DNA of 7,794 nt from JADJNW01 sp964523725. Lineage in GTDB: Bacteria; Bacteroidota; Bacteroidia; Chitinophagales; Saprospiraceae. Location: positions 1 through 7,794 of the forward strand of contig CAZGAU010000214.1 in the NCBI GenBank assembly GCA_964523725.1, written 5' to 3'. The notes beneath the pieces are model-generated. The model was not told the DNA's origin and made no database searches. It was given only the letters and a program-made list of their open reading frames with translations. A program made the translations under genes and the position numbers. This document shows, piece after piece, positions 1-6,766 of the stretch (positions are counted from its first letter, which is position 1; every line of letters starts with the position of its first letter).

Positions 1-1070
1 GTTCCAAACAAAATCATGGGTGCTGCGGTGCCGTGGTCGGTGCCGAAGCTCTCGTTGGATTTGATCTTGCGGCCAAACTCTGAAAACGTCATGCCGATGA
101 CCCGGTGCTCCAGGCTTTGTTTTCTCAGGTCTTCCTGGAAAGTAGAAATCGCGCTGGAGAGCATTTCCAGCAGCTCGGCGTGTTTTCCGGTGATCGTATT
201 GCCCTCCGCAACCTGGTTGGCGTGGGTATCAAAACCTCCGATGTTGACCACATAAATATTGGTTTGCAAACCACCCGAAATCAGCAGTGCCACATTTTTG
301 AGCTGACGGGCCAGGCGGTTGTCGGTGGAATATTCAACTGCATTTCGTCCGGCATTGGCGGCGGCGGTGATTGTTTCAGAATAAGCGTTTGCCTGGGCAA
401 TAGAGGTTCTCAAAAATTCAAGTTCATCGCCATAAGGTGTTTCTGGTACGTCGCTGGGTTCCCCTTCGAATAGGGAATAAATATTGAAAGGGTCGTTTAA
501 GGTAACGCTGTAATTACTAATGGTACCCTGACAGGTTTCAGACACGATGTAACCCATGGTAACCGCGAACGGATGCGGGCGCGCGGCATTCGGATAACCA
601 TCTGGATAACCAGGATACAAATCCTCGAAATAGCGCCCCATCCAGCCGGTACTGACAAATTCATCGGAAGAAGAGCCTGATGCCCAGATATCATAAGAGC
701 GAAAATGGGAGCGGTTTTGGTTCGGATAACCGACGTTTTGCACAATGCCCGCGCGCCCCTCTTCGTACAAAAGTTTCAGACTTTTTAAACCCGGGTGAAA
801 ACCAACCGTATCGGTTACCCTCAGCACTTGGTTTTCAGGAACCATGATATTGCCACGTACCGCAGACAGCCCGCTGTATTGATCTAATGGGACTACCGTA
901 TTTAAACCGTCATTTCCGCCGTTCAATTGGATTAGCACCAACACCCGGTCGGTTTCTTCGATCAGGTTGAAAAGGGGCGATCTGGCAAGCGCCGAGAATT
1001 GAATACCATTGAGGAAAACGGGCACCGTGACCGCTGAGCCTGCCGTTTTTATGAAGTTTCTTCTTTTCAT
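1..1070 (-). CDS. DUF1501 family protein with Tat signal (3' end cut by window edge)
   Basis: The gene reads leftward from the ATG at 1070-1068 and stays open to the window edge, giving 356 residues without the C-terminus. The N-terminus MKRRNFIKTAG followed by a hydrophobic stretch and an ALA site near residue 29 looks like a twin-arginine (Tat) export signal, so the folded protein is probably sent across the inner membrane. DUF1501 hallmarks appear in order: LNGGNDGLNTVVP (49-61), GYPNQNRSHFRSYDIW (114-129), GGFDTHANQ (278-286), TFSEFGRK (328-335) and GTDHGTAAPM (343-352). DUF1501 is related to the alkaline phosphatase/sulfatase superfamily, and the GGND and TDHG motifs resemble metal-site motifs there; a hydrolase role is inference. 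The substrate is unknown. It lies 92 bp downstream of a DUF1800 gene on the same strand, a recurrent pairing that suggests joint function. Family assignment is secure; function is not. Confidence 0.93.
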   Translation of the reverse strand, partial: MKRRNFIKTAGSAVTVPVFLNGIQFSALARSPLFNLIEETDRVLVLIQLNGGNDGLNTVVPLDQYSGLSAVRGNIMVPENQVLRVTDTVGFHPGLKSLKLLYEEGRAGIVQNVGYPNQNRSHFRSYDIWASGSSSDEFVSTGWMGRYFEDLYPGYPDGYPNAARPHPFAVTMGYIVSETCQGTISNYSVTLNDPFNIYSLFEGEPSDVPETPYGDELEFLRTSIAQANAYSETITAAANAGRNAVEYSTDNRLARQLKNVALLISGGLQTNIYVVNIGGFDTHANQVAEGNTITGKHAELLEMLSSAISTFQEDLRKQSLEHRVIGMTFSEFGRKIKSNESFGTDHGTAAPMILFG

Positions 1071-1122
1071 TGGATCATAAGTTGGAATGCCGATTCACTT
1101 ATCAGTCGATTTTGTTTTTGAA

Positions 1123-1161
1123 AAATCAACAAATTGGAGATCAGCAGATTAGCAAATCGGT
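1123..1161. repeat. Degenerate ~8-bp tandem repeat between the DUF1800 and DUF1501 genes
   Basis: On the plus strand, five consecutive units of 7-8 bases follow a consensus close to ARATYARC: AAATCAAC at 1123, AAATTGG at 1131, AGATCAGC at 1138, AGATTAGC at 1146 and AAATCGGT at 1154. The array fills much of the 92-bp gap (1071-1162) and ends at the DUF1800 stop codon. AT-rich short-period repeats of this kind are often seen between genes in Bacteroidota. No function is visible, and the rest of the gap shows no terminator. Confidence 0.5.
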
Positions 1162-1162
1162 T

Positions 1163-2818
1163 TTAACTCAAATAAAATTCTGCCATTTTCATCATCGTAG
1201 CAATCAAGTCTCTAAGTCTGGAATCCAGAGCATTGGCGAGCTGCATGTCACCGGGATTGGAGACATGATCTGAAAACTCCACGCCCCATTCATAATCGGG
1301 TAAGCCAGGTAGCAGAATTTCTTTCAGGCTGGTCAACTGGCTCTGAGTCAAGGGTTGCGGCATGTAGATTTGGGCAATTCTTTCCACTACTTTGTTGGGA
1401 TCGAAAGGATCTTCCAGATTTTTTACAAAGGCTAAAACGTCGAGTTGCATTTTGCCATCGATGGTCGAACTGCCGTTGTAAATGGTATTATCCACGAATG
1501 CCATGCGCCGGTTCAATGTAGAACTGTTAATCCAGATCCGATAAAAAGCGGGCTTTTGATAATAAGGCTTCCAACCGGCAACTTCTGGCGGATTGTAATA
1601 TTGCATCTGCATCGGTCCGGTTTCGTTGAAAAAATTCCGCAGCGTTTCGTAGCGTTCTTCAATATCGCCAGGCAGTGTCAAATTGAGTGGTTTTAATACC
1701 GAGACTACATAGTCGATCGGGTTTTTGATCATTGGACCTACGCTCAAGATATTGAAAAAATGTTCGCTTTTCAGCAAGGCTTCCAGCACCGGTTTGACTT
1801 CAAAGTCATTGTCGATAAGTATTTGCGCCATCGGCTCGATCACATCTGCTTCGACCGTTGCGTCAATTTTATAATACACAAACCAGCGATAAAACTTGCG
1901 ACTGATAAAGCGGGCAACTTCCCGCTGCTGGAAAATAATGTCCACCACATGGGCATATTCCTGATCGCCCATATCTGTAATGACTTCATTATTAAACCGA
2001 TGTGAAAGTTGTTTGGAAGTTGTATCATGACGGTTTGGAGTGAAGTAAGCTTCTACTTTTTCGTTTGGTTCTTCCGTCATATAGCCCCGGTCGCGCCAGC
2101 CGGTAAGAGCCCGAGCCATCTCTGCTACATCTTGTTCGGTGAAGGTAGAATAGTCGCCGGGACCAACCTGATTGCCCTTGCCAATAGTAAACAACTCCAT
2201 CAATTCACGGGCATAATTTTCATTGGGCGCCCCTTTGCGGTTTTGATTACCATTTAAGAAACGCAGCATCGCCGGATCGATAGTGACTTCCTTGACCAAG
2301 TTTCGGAAATTTCCCCAGGCGTTGGCTCTCAGCAGTGTGATATACCTATAAACAAAAGTTGAGTCCTGTATTTCATTGATCGCAAAGTGATTATGCCAAA
2401 AAAGAGTCAGTTTCTCGCGAATCGAGATGCCCTCGGTGAGTAATAGTTCCAGTGTCCATGATTGTAGGCTCCTTTCCCGGGAAATGGAAACATTATTGCC
2501 CAGGTAAGGCTTGTTGACCCAGGTTTCTCCGATGTTTACCACTTCATTGCGATTGTAATAATTCACCGGGGGATCCGGCATGGGCAGTTCCTGAAATAAC
2601 TGCTCGATGGTGGCATCCAGCCCTTTTTCAGCGACTTCCTTGATTTGAGCAAGGGTAGGGGCAAACATCGTTCGCCGTAATAAATGCGCAGCCTGATCGA
2701 ATCCCCAGGTACCGGTGTACGGTGCCAGCGTGGCATTGACCGGAGGTTGGAATTGCATTTTTCGGGCTTTTTCAACGTTTTTCCCCAGCAGAGTCGCAAG
2801 TGTTGCTCTTCTGTCCAT
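1163..2818 (-). CDS. DUF1800 domain-containing protein
   Basis: A complete 551-residue protein from the ATG at 2818-2816 to the TAA at 1165-1163. DUF1800 motifs are spread over its whole length: AAHLLRRTMFAPT (43-55), REKLTLFWHNHFA (134-146), NENYARELMELFTIG (199-213), DVAEMARALTGW (230-241), SRKFYRWFVYY (306-316), VKPVLEALLKSEHFF (341-355), and PPEVAGW (410-416) followed by WINS (429-432). The conserved His, Glu and Asp residues would suit a metal-dependent or hydrolytic role, but the family has no established reaction. The N-terminus begins MDRRATLATLLG, reminiscent of a twin-arginine motif, yet no hydrophobic stretch follows, so export by its own signal is doubtful. It is the upstream partner of the Tat-type DUF1501 gene and is probably co-transcribed with it. 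Length and motif order are normal for the family. Confidence 0.94.
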   Translation of the reverse strand: MDRRATLATLLGKNVEKARKMQFQPPVNATLAPYTGTWGFDQAAHLLRRTMFAPTLAQIKEVAEKGLDATIEQLFQELPMPDPPVNYYNRNEVVNIGETWVNKPYLGNNVSISRERSLQSWTLELLLTEGISIREKLTLFWHNHFAINEIQDSTFVYRYITLLRANAWGNFRNLVKEVTIDPAMLRFLNGNQNRKGAPNENYARELMELFTIGKGNQVGPGDYSTFTEQDVAEMARALTGWRDRGYMTEEPNEKVEAYFTPNRHDTTSKQLSHRFNNEVITDMGDQEYAHVVDIIFQQREVARFISRKFYRWFVYYKIDATVEADVIEPMAQILIDNDFEVKPVLEALLKSEHFFNILSVGPMIKNPIDYVVSVLKPLNLTLPGDIEERYETLRNFFNETGPMQMQYYNPPEVAGWKPYYQKPAFYRIWINSSTLNRRMAFVDNTIYNGSSTIDGKMQLDVLAFVKNLEDPFDPNKVVERIAQIYMPQPLTQSQLTSLKEILLPGLPDYEWGVEFSDHVSNPGDMQLANALDSRLRDLIATMMKMAEFYLS

Positions 2819-2857
2819 AAGATCGGTTTTGAGAAAAATTAATTAATAAAAATCTGG

Positions 2858-2887
2858 TTTACAACTTTGTAGATAGCAAAGTGTAAA
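2858..2887. repeat. Interrupted inverted repeat in the divergent promoter region
   Basis: The arms TTTAC (2858-2862) and CTTTG (2865-2869) are mirrored by CAAAG (2877-2881) and GTAAA (2883-2887). The centre is a 7-base TAGATAG, with AA opposite T as the only internal asymmetry. This gives ten paired positions. It lies 29-60 bases upstream of the DUF1800 start codon, inside its probable leader if the 2920-2927 promoter is used. It could be an operator or a leader hairpin. There is no T-run on either side, so a terminator is unlikely. Confidence 0.4.
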
Positions 2888-2919
2888 TCGTAGCCGATAA
2901 TACTGTAAAGAATTGAGGT

Positions 2920-2927
2920 CAAACGTA
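2920..2927 (-). promoter_or_regulatory. Candidate -7 promoter element for the DUF1800-DUF1501 genes
   Basis: The minus strand reads TACGTTTG, an exact match to the Bacteroidota -7 consensus TAnnTTTG, about 100 bases upstream of the DUF1800 ATG. No clear TTTG/TTG -33 partner is found 17-23 bases further upstream, so this is a single-element candidate that could occur by chance. Confidence 0.3.
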
Positions 2928-3000
2928 GGGGTTTAATCCAGGAGAAAATAATTGGGTTTTCGTATAAATGACACTATCTTGCTCCTGTCTTCGAAATCTT

Positions 3001-3030
3001 TTTGAAGCGCGTTGAAAAGTTTTATCTTCG
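3001..3030 (+). promoter_or_regulatory. Candidate Bacteroidota-type promoter of the maltose operon
   Basis: TTTG (3001-3004) is followed after 18 bases by TATCTTCG (3023-3030). This matches the Bacteroidota pattern of a TTTG -33 box and a TAnnTTTG -7 box, with one substitution in the latter. The spacing is in the accepted range, and transcription would start about 40 bases before the phosphoglucomutase ATG. It argues that the in-frame codons upstream of 3077, which begin at a TTG inside this element, are not translated. Confidence 0.45.
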
Positions 3031-3076
3031 CTTTGCGATTATAACACAAAATCTAAAAAAATATTGTAATATCAAA

Positions 3077-3754
3077 ATGATAAAAGCGTGTATTTTTGAT
3101 TTGGACGGTGTAATTGTGGATACGGCGAAATACCATTTTATTGCCTGGCGTCGATTGGCCAATGAATTGGGCTTCGATTTTACCGAAGTTGAAAACGAAA
3201 AGTTGAAAGGTGTGAGTCGCATGGGTTCGCTGGAACTGATCCTGGAATGGGGTGGGGTAGAAGTGAGTGAAGCAACCAAACTGGAACTGGCAGACAAAAA
3301 GAATGATTGGTATCGTGAATACCTGAAAGATATGACTTCTGATGATATTCTTGAAGGAGTAATGCCGTTTTTGAATGAATTGAAGGCGCGTGGCATTCAC
3401 GTTGGGCTTGGCTCGGCTAGTAAAAATGCCATGACTGTGATCGAGCAAATTGGTCTGAAGGATCGCTTCGAAGTCATTATTGATGGTACCAAGACCACTA
3501 AAAGCAAGCCCGATCCACAGGTGTTTACCCTTGGAGCTGAGGCTATGGGCATTGCTCCTGAAAATTGTATCGTGTTCGAGGATGCGGAGAGCGGCATTCA
3601 GGCGGCGCTGAACGGCGGATTTTACGCCGTTGGTATCGGAAGTCCGGAAAACTTGGGGCACGCGCACCTTGTGATTCCCAATTTTATTGGGCGTTCATTC
3701 GACGATGTTCTTAATGGAATTTCCAGTAAATTGCTTGCAGATCAAAAAAATTAA
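3077..3754 (+). CDS. pgmB: Beta-phosphoglucomutase (HAD superfamily)
   Basis: This 225-residue cytoplasmic enzyme interconverts beta-D-glucose 1-phosphate and glucose 6-phosphate through an aspartyl-phosphate and a beta-glucose 1,6-bisphosphate intermediate. The HAD motifs sit almost exactly where they do in the Lactococcus lactis enzyme: nucleophile D8 and general acid/base D10 in FDLDGVIVDT, H20, the cap-domain LKGVSR (43-48), GSASKNA (112-118), K144 in KSKPDP, and E168/D169 in VFEDAESGIQAA. The cap domain lies at about residues 17-90. The ATG at 3077 is chosen because it places MIKACIFDLDG at the normal family start; the open frame extends upstream to a TTG at 3002, but those residues are unlike the family. 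It is the first gene of the maltose operon, 33 bp ahead of the phosphorylase whose beta-glucose 1-phosphate product it consumes. Confidence 0.95.
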   Translation: MIKACIFDLDGVIVDTAKYHFIAWRRLANELGFDFTEVENEKLKGVSRMGSLELILEWGGVEVSEATKLELADKKNDWYREYLKDMTSDDILEGVMPFLNELKARGIHVGLGSASKNAMTVIEQIGLKDRFEVIIDGTKTTKSKPDPQVFTLGAEAMGIAPENCIVFEDAESGIQAALNGGFYAVGIGSPENLGHAHLVIPNFIGRSFDDVLNGISSKLLADQKN

Positions 3755-3787
3755 ATATCTAAAACCGAAAATAAACGCTTAACCAAC

Positions 3788-6097
3788 ATGAAAGACTACC
3801 TGCAGCACGATGAATGGTGCATCATAGAAGAAGGCTTCCATGCCGAACATAACCGGATCAGCGAAAGTGTATTCAGCATCGGCAACGGACGAATGGGGCA
3901 ACGCGCGAACTTCGAAGAAAAGTTTTCCGGCGATACCCTTCAGGGCAGCTATGTAGCCGGCGTGTATTATCCTGACAAAACCCGTGTGGGTTGGTGGAAG
4001 ATTGGTTATCCGGAATATTTTGCAAAAGTGCTCAACGCAGCCAACTGGATTGGTATTAATGTATCATTCGACGGTGAGGAACTCGACTTGGCCAAGTGCG
4101 AAATCGAGGAATTCCGCCGGGTGCTCAATATGAAAGAGGGCTATCTGGAGCGGACTTTCACTGCCAAAATGGAGAGCGGGCGCCGGGTAAAGGTGCACTC
4201 CAAACGCTTCTGTAGCATCGAACACGATGAAGTAGGCGCGATTCGGTACTCGATCACGCCACTGGATTTTTCGGGTACGCTCACGGTGATGCCTTACATC
4301 GATGCGGATGTGATCAACCAGGATTCCAATTACGGTGAAAAATTCTGGGTAGAAGTTACCAAAAAGGTGAAGCGCCGCCAGGCTTACGTGACGGCGGAAA
4401 CCAAGAAAACGGCTTTTCACGTTTGCACAGGCATGAAATTCGCCATTTTTCAAAACGGGGAAGAGGTAGATTTTGATTCTTATAAAAACCAGCGCGAGAA
4501 ATTTGCATCCTGTACGGTCGATTTACCCTGCCACGAAGGGGAAGAAACGGTCGTCTTTAAATACTGCGCCAATATAGCTTCACTGAATTACCACAAAGAA
4601 GAACTGCTGGAGCGTTGCAAAGAGGTGGTAAAAAAAGCTTTTGATAAAGGTTTCGATGCATTATTAAAAGGACAAGCCGAAGCCTGGGCACGCAAATGGG
4701 AAGAAGCGGATATCATTATCGAAGGCGATGTATCTGCTCAACAAGGGATTAGATTTAATATTTTTCAATTATATCAAACTTATACCGGAGAGGACGAGCG
4801 CCTGAACATCGGTCCGAAAGGCTTCACCGGCGAGAAATACGGCGGCAGCACTTACTGGGATACCGAAGCTTACTGTATTCCTTTCTATCTTTCCACTGCC
4901 GACCAGCACGTGGCGCGCAACTTGCTCATTTACAGATATAAACACTTGCAAAAAGCCATCGAAAATGCGGAAAAACTGGGCTTCAAAGACGGTGCCGCCC
5001 TATATCCGATGGTGACCATGAACGGCGAAGAATGCCATAACGAATGGGAGATTACCTTTGAGGAGATCCACCGGAATGGCGCCATCGCTTATGCAATTTA
5101 TGATTACATTCGCTATACCGGCGAGAAGGATTATTTAGTTGAGTACGGACTGGAGGTGCTGGTGGGAATTGCGCGTTTCTGGGCGCAGCGGGTGCATTTT
5201 GCCGAGCGAAAAGAGAAATACGTGATGCACGGTGTAACCGGACCCAATGAATATGAAAATAATGTAAATAACAATTGGTACACAAATTACATCGCCGTCT
5301 GGTGCCTGAAATATACATTGGAAGCGATGCAATATGTAAAAGACAAAGCACCAGATAAATACAAAGCACTGGAAGAAAAAATCAAGTTCTACGAATATTC
5401 CGAAACCAATAAGTGGAAGGATATTATTGAAAAAATGTATTTCGGATATGATGAAGGACTCGGGATATTCATTCAACAGGAAACCTTTTTGGATAAAGAG
5501 TTGCTGACCGTGAACGACCTGCCCAAAGATCAGCGCCCGATTAATCAAAACTGGTCCTGGGATCGTATTTTGCGGTCGGTATTTATTAAACAGGCAGATG
5601 TATTACAAGGTATTTACTTCTTTGAAGATCATTTTGATGAAGATACCATCCGGCGCAATTTCGATTTTTATGAGCCCCGCACCGTGCATGAATCGTCTCT
5701 TTCGCCTTGTGTACACGCGATTCTGGCGGCCAAGCTTGGCATGGAAGAGAAAGCCTACGAAATGTATGTGCGCACCGCTCGCCTTGATTTGGATGATTAT
5801 AATAATGATACGGAAGACGGCTGCCACATCACCAGTATGGCCGGCACCTGGATGGCGGTAGTCAAAGGTTTTGGCGGTATGCGGGTATATAATAATACTT
5901 TACAATTCGATCCTTTTATTCCAAAAAAATGGCAATCTTATGCTTTTAAAATAAGATTCAGAGGTCATTTACTGGAAGTAAAAGTAGGTCAAAACAAGGC
6001 ACAAATAACTAATCTGAGCAATAAACCTTTGGAGATTAAAGTGCATGGAAAACTGCACACAGTTGATGCAGATGGTTTCACCACGGCGTCTTATTAA
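3788..6097 (+). CDS. GH65 maltose phosphorylase
   Basis: This 769-residue inverting GH65 phosphorylase most likely converts maltose plus phosphate to glucose and beta-glucose 1-phosphate in the cytoplasm. The family layout is complete: an N-terminal beta-sandwich (about 1-270), a linker, an (alpha/alpha)6 barrel (about 320-700) and a small C-terminal beta domain (about 700-769). The catalytic acid is E488 in HGVTGPNEYENNVNNNWYTN, equivalent to the known Glu of Lactobacillus maltose phosphorylase. Other conserved elements are YGGSTYWDTEAY (351-362), K601-Q602, the phosphate-binding HESSLSP (634-640) and H680 in GCHITSMAGTW. The loop MNGEECHNEWEITFEEIHRN (411-430), a specificity region, resembles maltose rather than trehalose or kojibiose phosphorylases. 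Specificity is therefore inferred; a related alpha-glucobiose is possible. It lies 33 bp after pgmB and 25 bp before a lipoprotein gene. Parts of the gene, notably the 3' end from about 5880, are richer in A/T-ending codons. Confidence 0.95.
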   Translation: MKDYLQHDEWCIIEEGFHAEHNRISESVFSIGNGRMGQRANFEEKFSGDTLQGSYVAGVYYPDKTRVGWWKIGYPEYFAKVLNAANWIGINVSFDGEELDLAKCEIEEFRRVLNMKEGYLERTFTAKMESGRRVKVHSKRFCSIEHDEVGAIRYSITPLDFSGTLTVMPYIDADVINQDSNYGEKFWVEVTKKVKRRQAYVTAETKKTAFHVCTGMKFAIFQNGEEVDFDSYKNQREKFASCTVDLPCHEGEETVVFKYCANIASLNYHKEELLERCKEVVKKAFDKGFDALLKGQAEAWARKWEEADIIIEGDVSAQQGIRFNIFQLYQTYTGEDERLNIGPKGFTGEKYGGSTYWDTEAYCIPFYLSTADQHVARNLLIYRYKHLQKAIENAEKLGFKDGAALYPMVTMNGEECHNEWEITFEEIHRNGAIAYAIYDYIRYTGEKDYLVEYGLEVLVGIARFWAQRVHFAERKEKYVMHGVTGPNEYENNVNNNWYTNYIAVWCLKYTLEAMQYVKDKAPDKYKALEEKIKFYEYSETNKWKDIIEKMYFGYDEGLGIFIQQETFLDKELLTVNDLPKDQRPINQNWSWDRILRSVFIKQADVLQGIYFFEDHFDEDTIRRNFDFYEPRTVHESSLSPCVHAILAAKLGMEEKAYEMYVRTARLDLDDYNNDTEDGCHITSMAGTWMAVVKGFGGMRVYNNTLQFDPFIPKKWQSYAFKIRFRGHLLEVKVGQNKAQITNLSNKPLEIKVHGKLHTVDADGFTTASY

Positions 6098-6122
6098 ATT
6101 GACTTTCTTGGAATATTAAACA

Positions 6123-6626
6123 ATGGGTAAGATGAGAAGAATCGTTTTTTTGTTGTTGATCGTAAATCTGGTGGCTTGTAAAAAAGATGAAGCCGCCGAT
6201 CCTTGTACTTCCGGCACGGCTATGCCGGCATTGACCATTGGAGATAATCGGGAGTCCAATATGCTGGCTACGCATTTTTGGGTGATCGAACATTATGTGG
6301 CTTCCGATCCGGCACAATTTGAGGCTAAAAAAAGCAACCGGGGCAGATGGTACAAATTCAATAAGGACGGTACTTTCCAGAGTGGACATTGGGAAACCCA
6401 GGGTTGCAGCGGCACCTGGCGTATGGATTACAGTACTCAATATCCCTTGGTGATTATCGATTCTTACAACGATGCAGAAGATTTTGGCTGGCATATTTAC
6501 AGTGCAACCCCAGATATGTCGGAAGTCTCCTGGGTGGGCGCAGAAGGTTACCCCAATTATACAGATATGGTAAAAACAATTAATTTGATGTCCATGCCTA
6601 CAAAAAAACAGTTTGGAGATGAATAA
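6123..6626 (+). CDS. Small lipoprotein with predicted surface-export signal, possibly lipocalin-like
   Basis: The 167-residue precursor starts MGKMRRIVFLLLIV and has a lipobox LVAC with the lipidated cysteine at residue 19. The next residues, KKDE, match the X-K-(D/E)2 lipoprotein export signal described in Bacteroidota such as Capnocytophaga, so the protein is predicted to reach the outer face of the outer membrane. The mature part (about 149 residues) contains RWYKFNKDGTFQSGHW (75-90) and GCSGTWRMD (94-102), a pattern seen in small lipocalin-like Bacteroidota lipoproteins; this fold call is tentative. Cysteines 28 and 95 could form a disulfide. It sits 25 bp after the maltose phosphorylase gene and upstream of the sugar transporter, so it is probably co-expressed with maltose use, but no sugar-binding motif is recognisable. 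An in-frame ATG at 6132 would give an equally good signal peptide. Confidence 0.82.
   Translation: MGKMRRIVFLLLIVNLVACKKDEAADPCTSGTAMPALTIGDNRESNMLATHFWVIEHYVASDPAQFEAKKSNRGRWYKFNKDGTFQSGHWETQGCSGTWRMDYSTQYPLVIIDSYNDAEDFGWHIYSATPDMSEVSWVGAEGYPNYTDMVKTINLMSMPTKKQFGDE
6619..6626 (+). repeat. Left copy of 8-bp direct repeat flanking the heptamer element
   Basis: ATGAATAA here contains the lipoprotein's stop codon (TAA, 6624-6626) and recurs exactly at 6767-6774. The two copies bracket the 140-bp spacer. They may be a target-site duplication made by an insertion, but the match is short and AT-rich, so chance cannot be excluded. Confidence 0.45.
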
Positions 6627-6628
6627 TT

Positions 6629-6753
6629 TTGGATGTTGGATAATAGACGTTAGACATTGGACAATAGACTTTAAATCATAGATAGATTATTCATTTTTAG
6701 ATGATTAAACATACTATCTATCCAATATCCAATATCCATCGTCTATCGTCTCA
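6629..6753. repeat. Opposed arrays of a degenerate heptamer forming an imperfect long hairpin
   Basis: The left arm (6629-6684) reads as eight in-register 7-base units, most fitting WTRGAYN: TTGGATG at 6629, TTGGATA at 6636, ATAGACG at 6643, and onward, with the unit at 6671 divergent. The right arm (6712-6753) has the same unit on the opposite strand in six in-register heptamers, including TATCCAA at 6719 and 6726 and CGTCTAT at 6740. An exact 8-bp inverted repeat ATAGATAG (6678-6685) / CTATCTAT (6714-6721) and an inner TTATTCAT (6687-6694) / ATGATTAA (6701-6708), mismatched at one position, extend the fold towards the loop. The element fills nearly all of the lipoprotein-transporter gap. 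A-residues rather than Ts follow it, so it does not look like an intrinsic terminator. It could act as an mRNA-stabilising or attenuating structure, or be a small non-autonomous mobile repeat. Confidence 0.75.
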
Positions 6754-6766
6754 AAAAAAGTAATGT

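Larger units (their letters stand above)
2819..3076. other. Divergent intergenic region with promoters for both operons
   Basis: This 258-bp AT-rich gap separates the leftward DUF1800/DUF1501 genes from the rightward maltose operon, so both must be transcribed from it or from further upstream. It holds candidate Bacteroidota-type promoter elements on each strand and an interrupted inverted repeat. A small palindrome, ATATT-GT-AATAT (3061-3072), lies five bases before the phosphoglucomutase ATG. A second, weaker rightward promoter candidate is TTG (2952-2954), 20 bases, then TATCTTGC (2975-2982). No regulator gene lies in the window. Confidence 0.7.

Noticed and set aside
105..473. 122-codon plus-strand open frame
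   Set aside because: Antisense to the DUF1501 gene, which has strong family motifs over the same bases.
2818..2818. Functional Tat signal on the DUF1800 protein
   Set aside because: MDRRATLATLLG resembles a twin-arginine start but charged residues follow at once and no hydrophobic segment is present.
3002..3076. N-terminal extension of beta-phosphoglucomutase from a TTG codon
   Set aside because: The enzyme family begins at MIKACIFDLDG, which the ATG at 3077 gives exactly. The extension overlaps a promoter-like element and has no family similarity.
3053..3667. 204-codon open frame on the minus strand
   Set aside because: It lies almost wholly antisense to the well-supported phosphoglucomutase gene and its protein shows no recognisable motifs.
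5135..5548. 137-codon minus-strand open frame
   Set aside because: Antisense to the catalytic core of the GH65 gene, with low-complexity hydrophobic composition from reversed codons.
6078..6494. 138-codon minus-strand open frame
   Set aside because: Antisense to the lipoprotein gene, which has a signal peptide, a lipobox and sensible operon spacing.
6629..6753. CRISPR array
   Set aside because: The units are 7 bp, contiguous, degenerate and present on both strands, with no spacers or cas genes.
6629..6760. Intrinsic terminator between lipoprotein and transporter
   Set aside because: The stem is AT-rich and imperfect, and is followed on the plus strand by A residues rather than a T-run; no minus-strand gene needs a terminator there.
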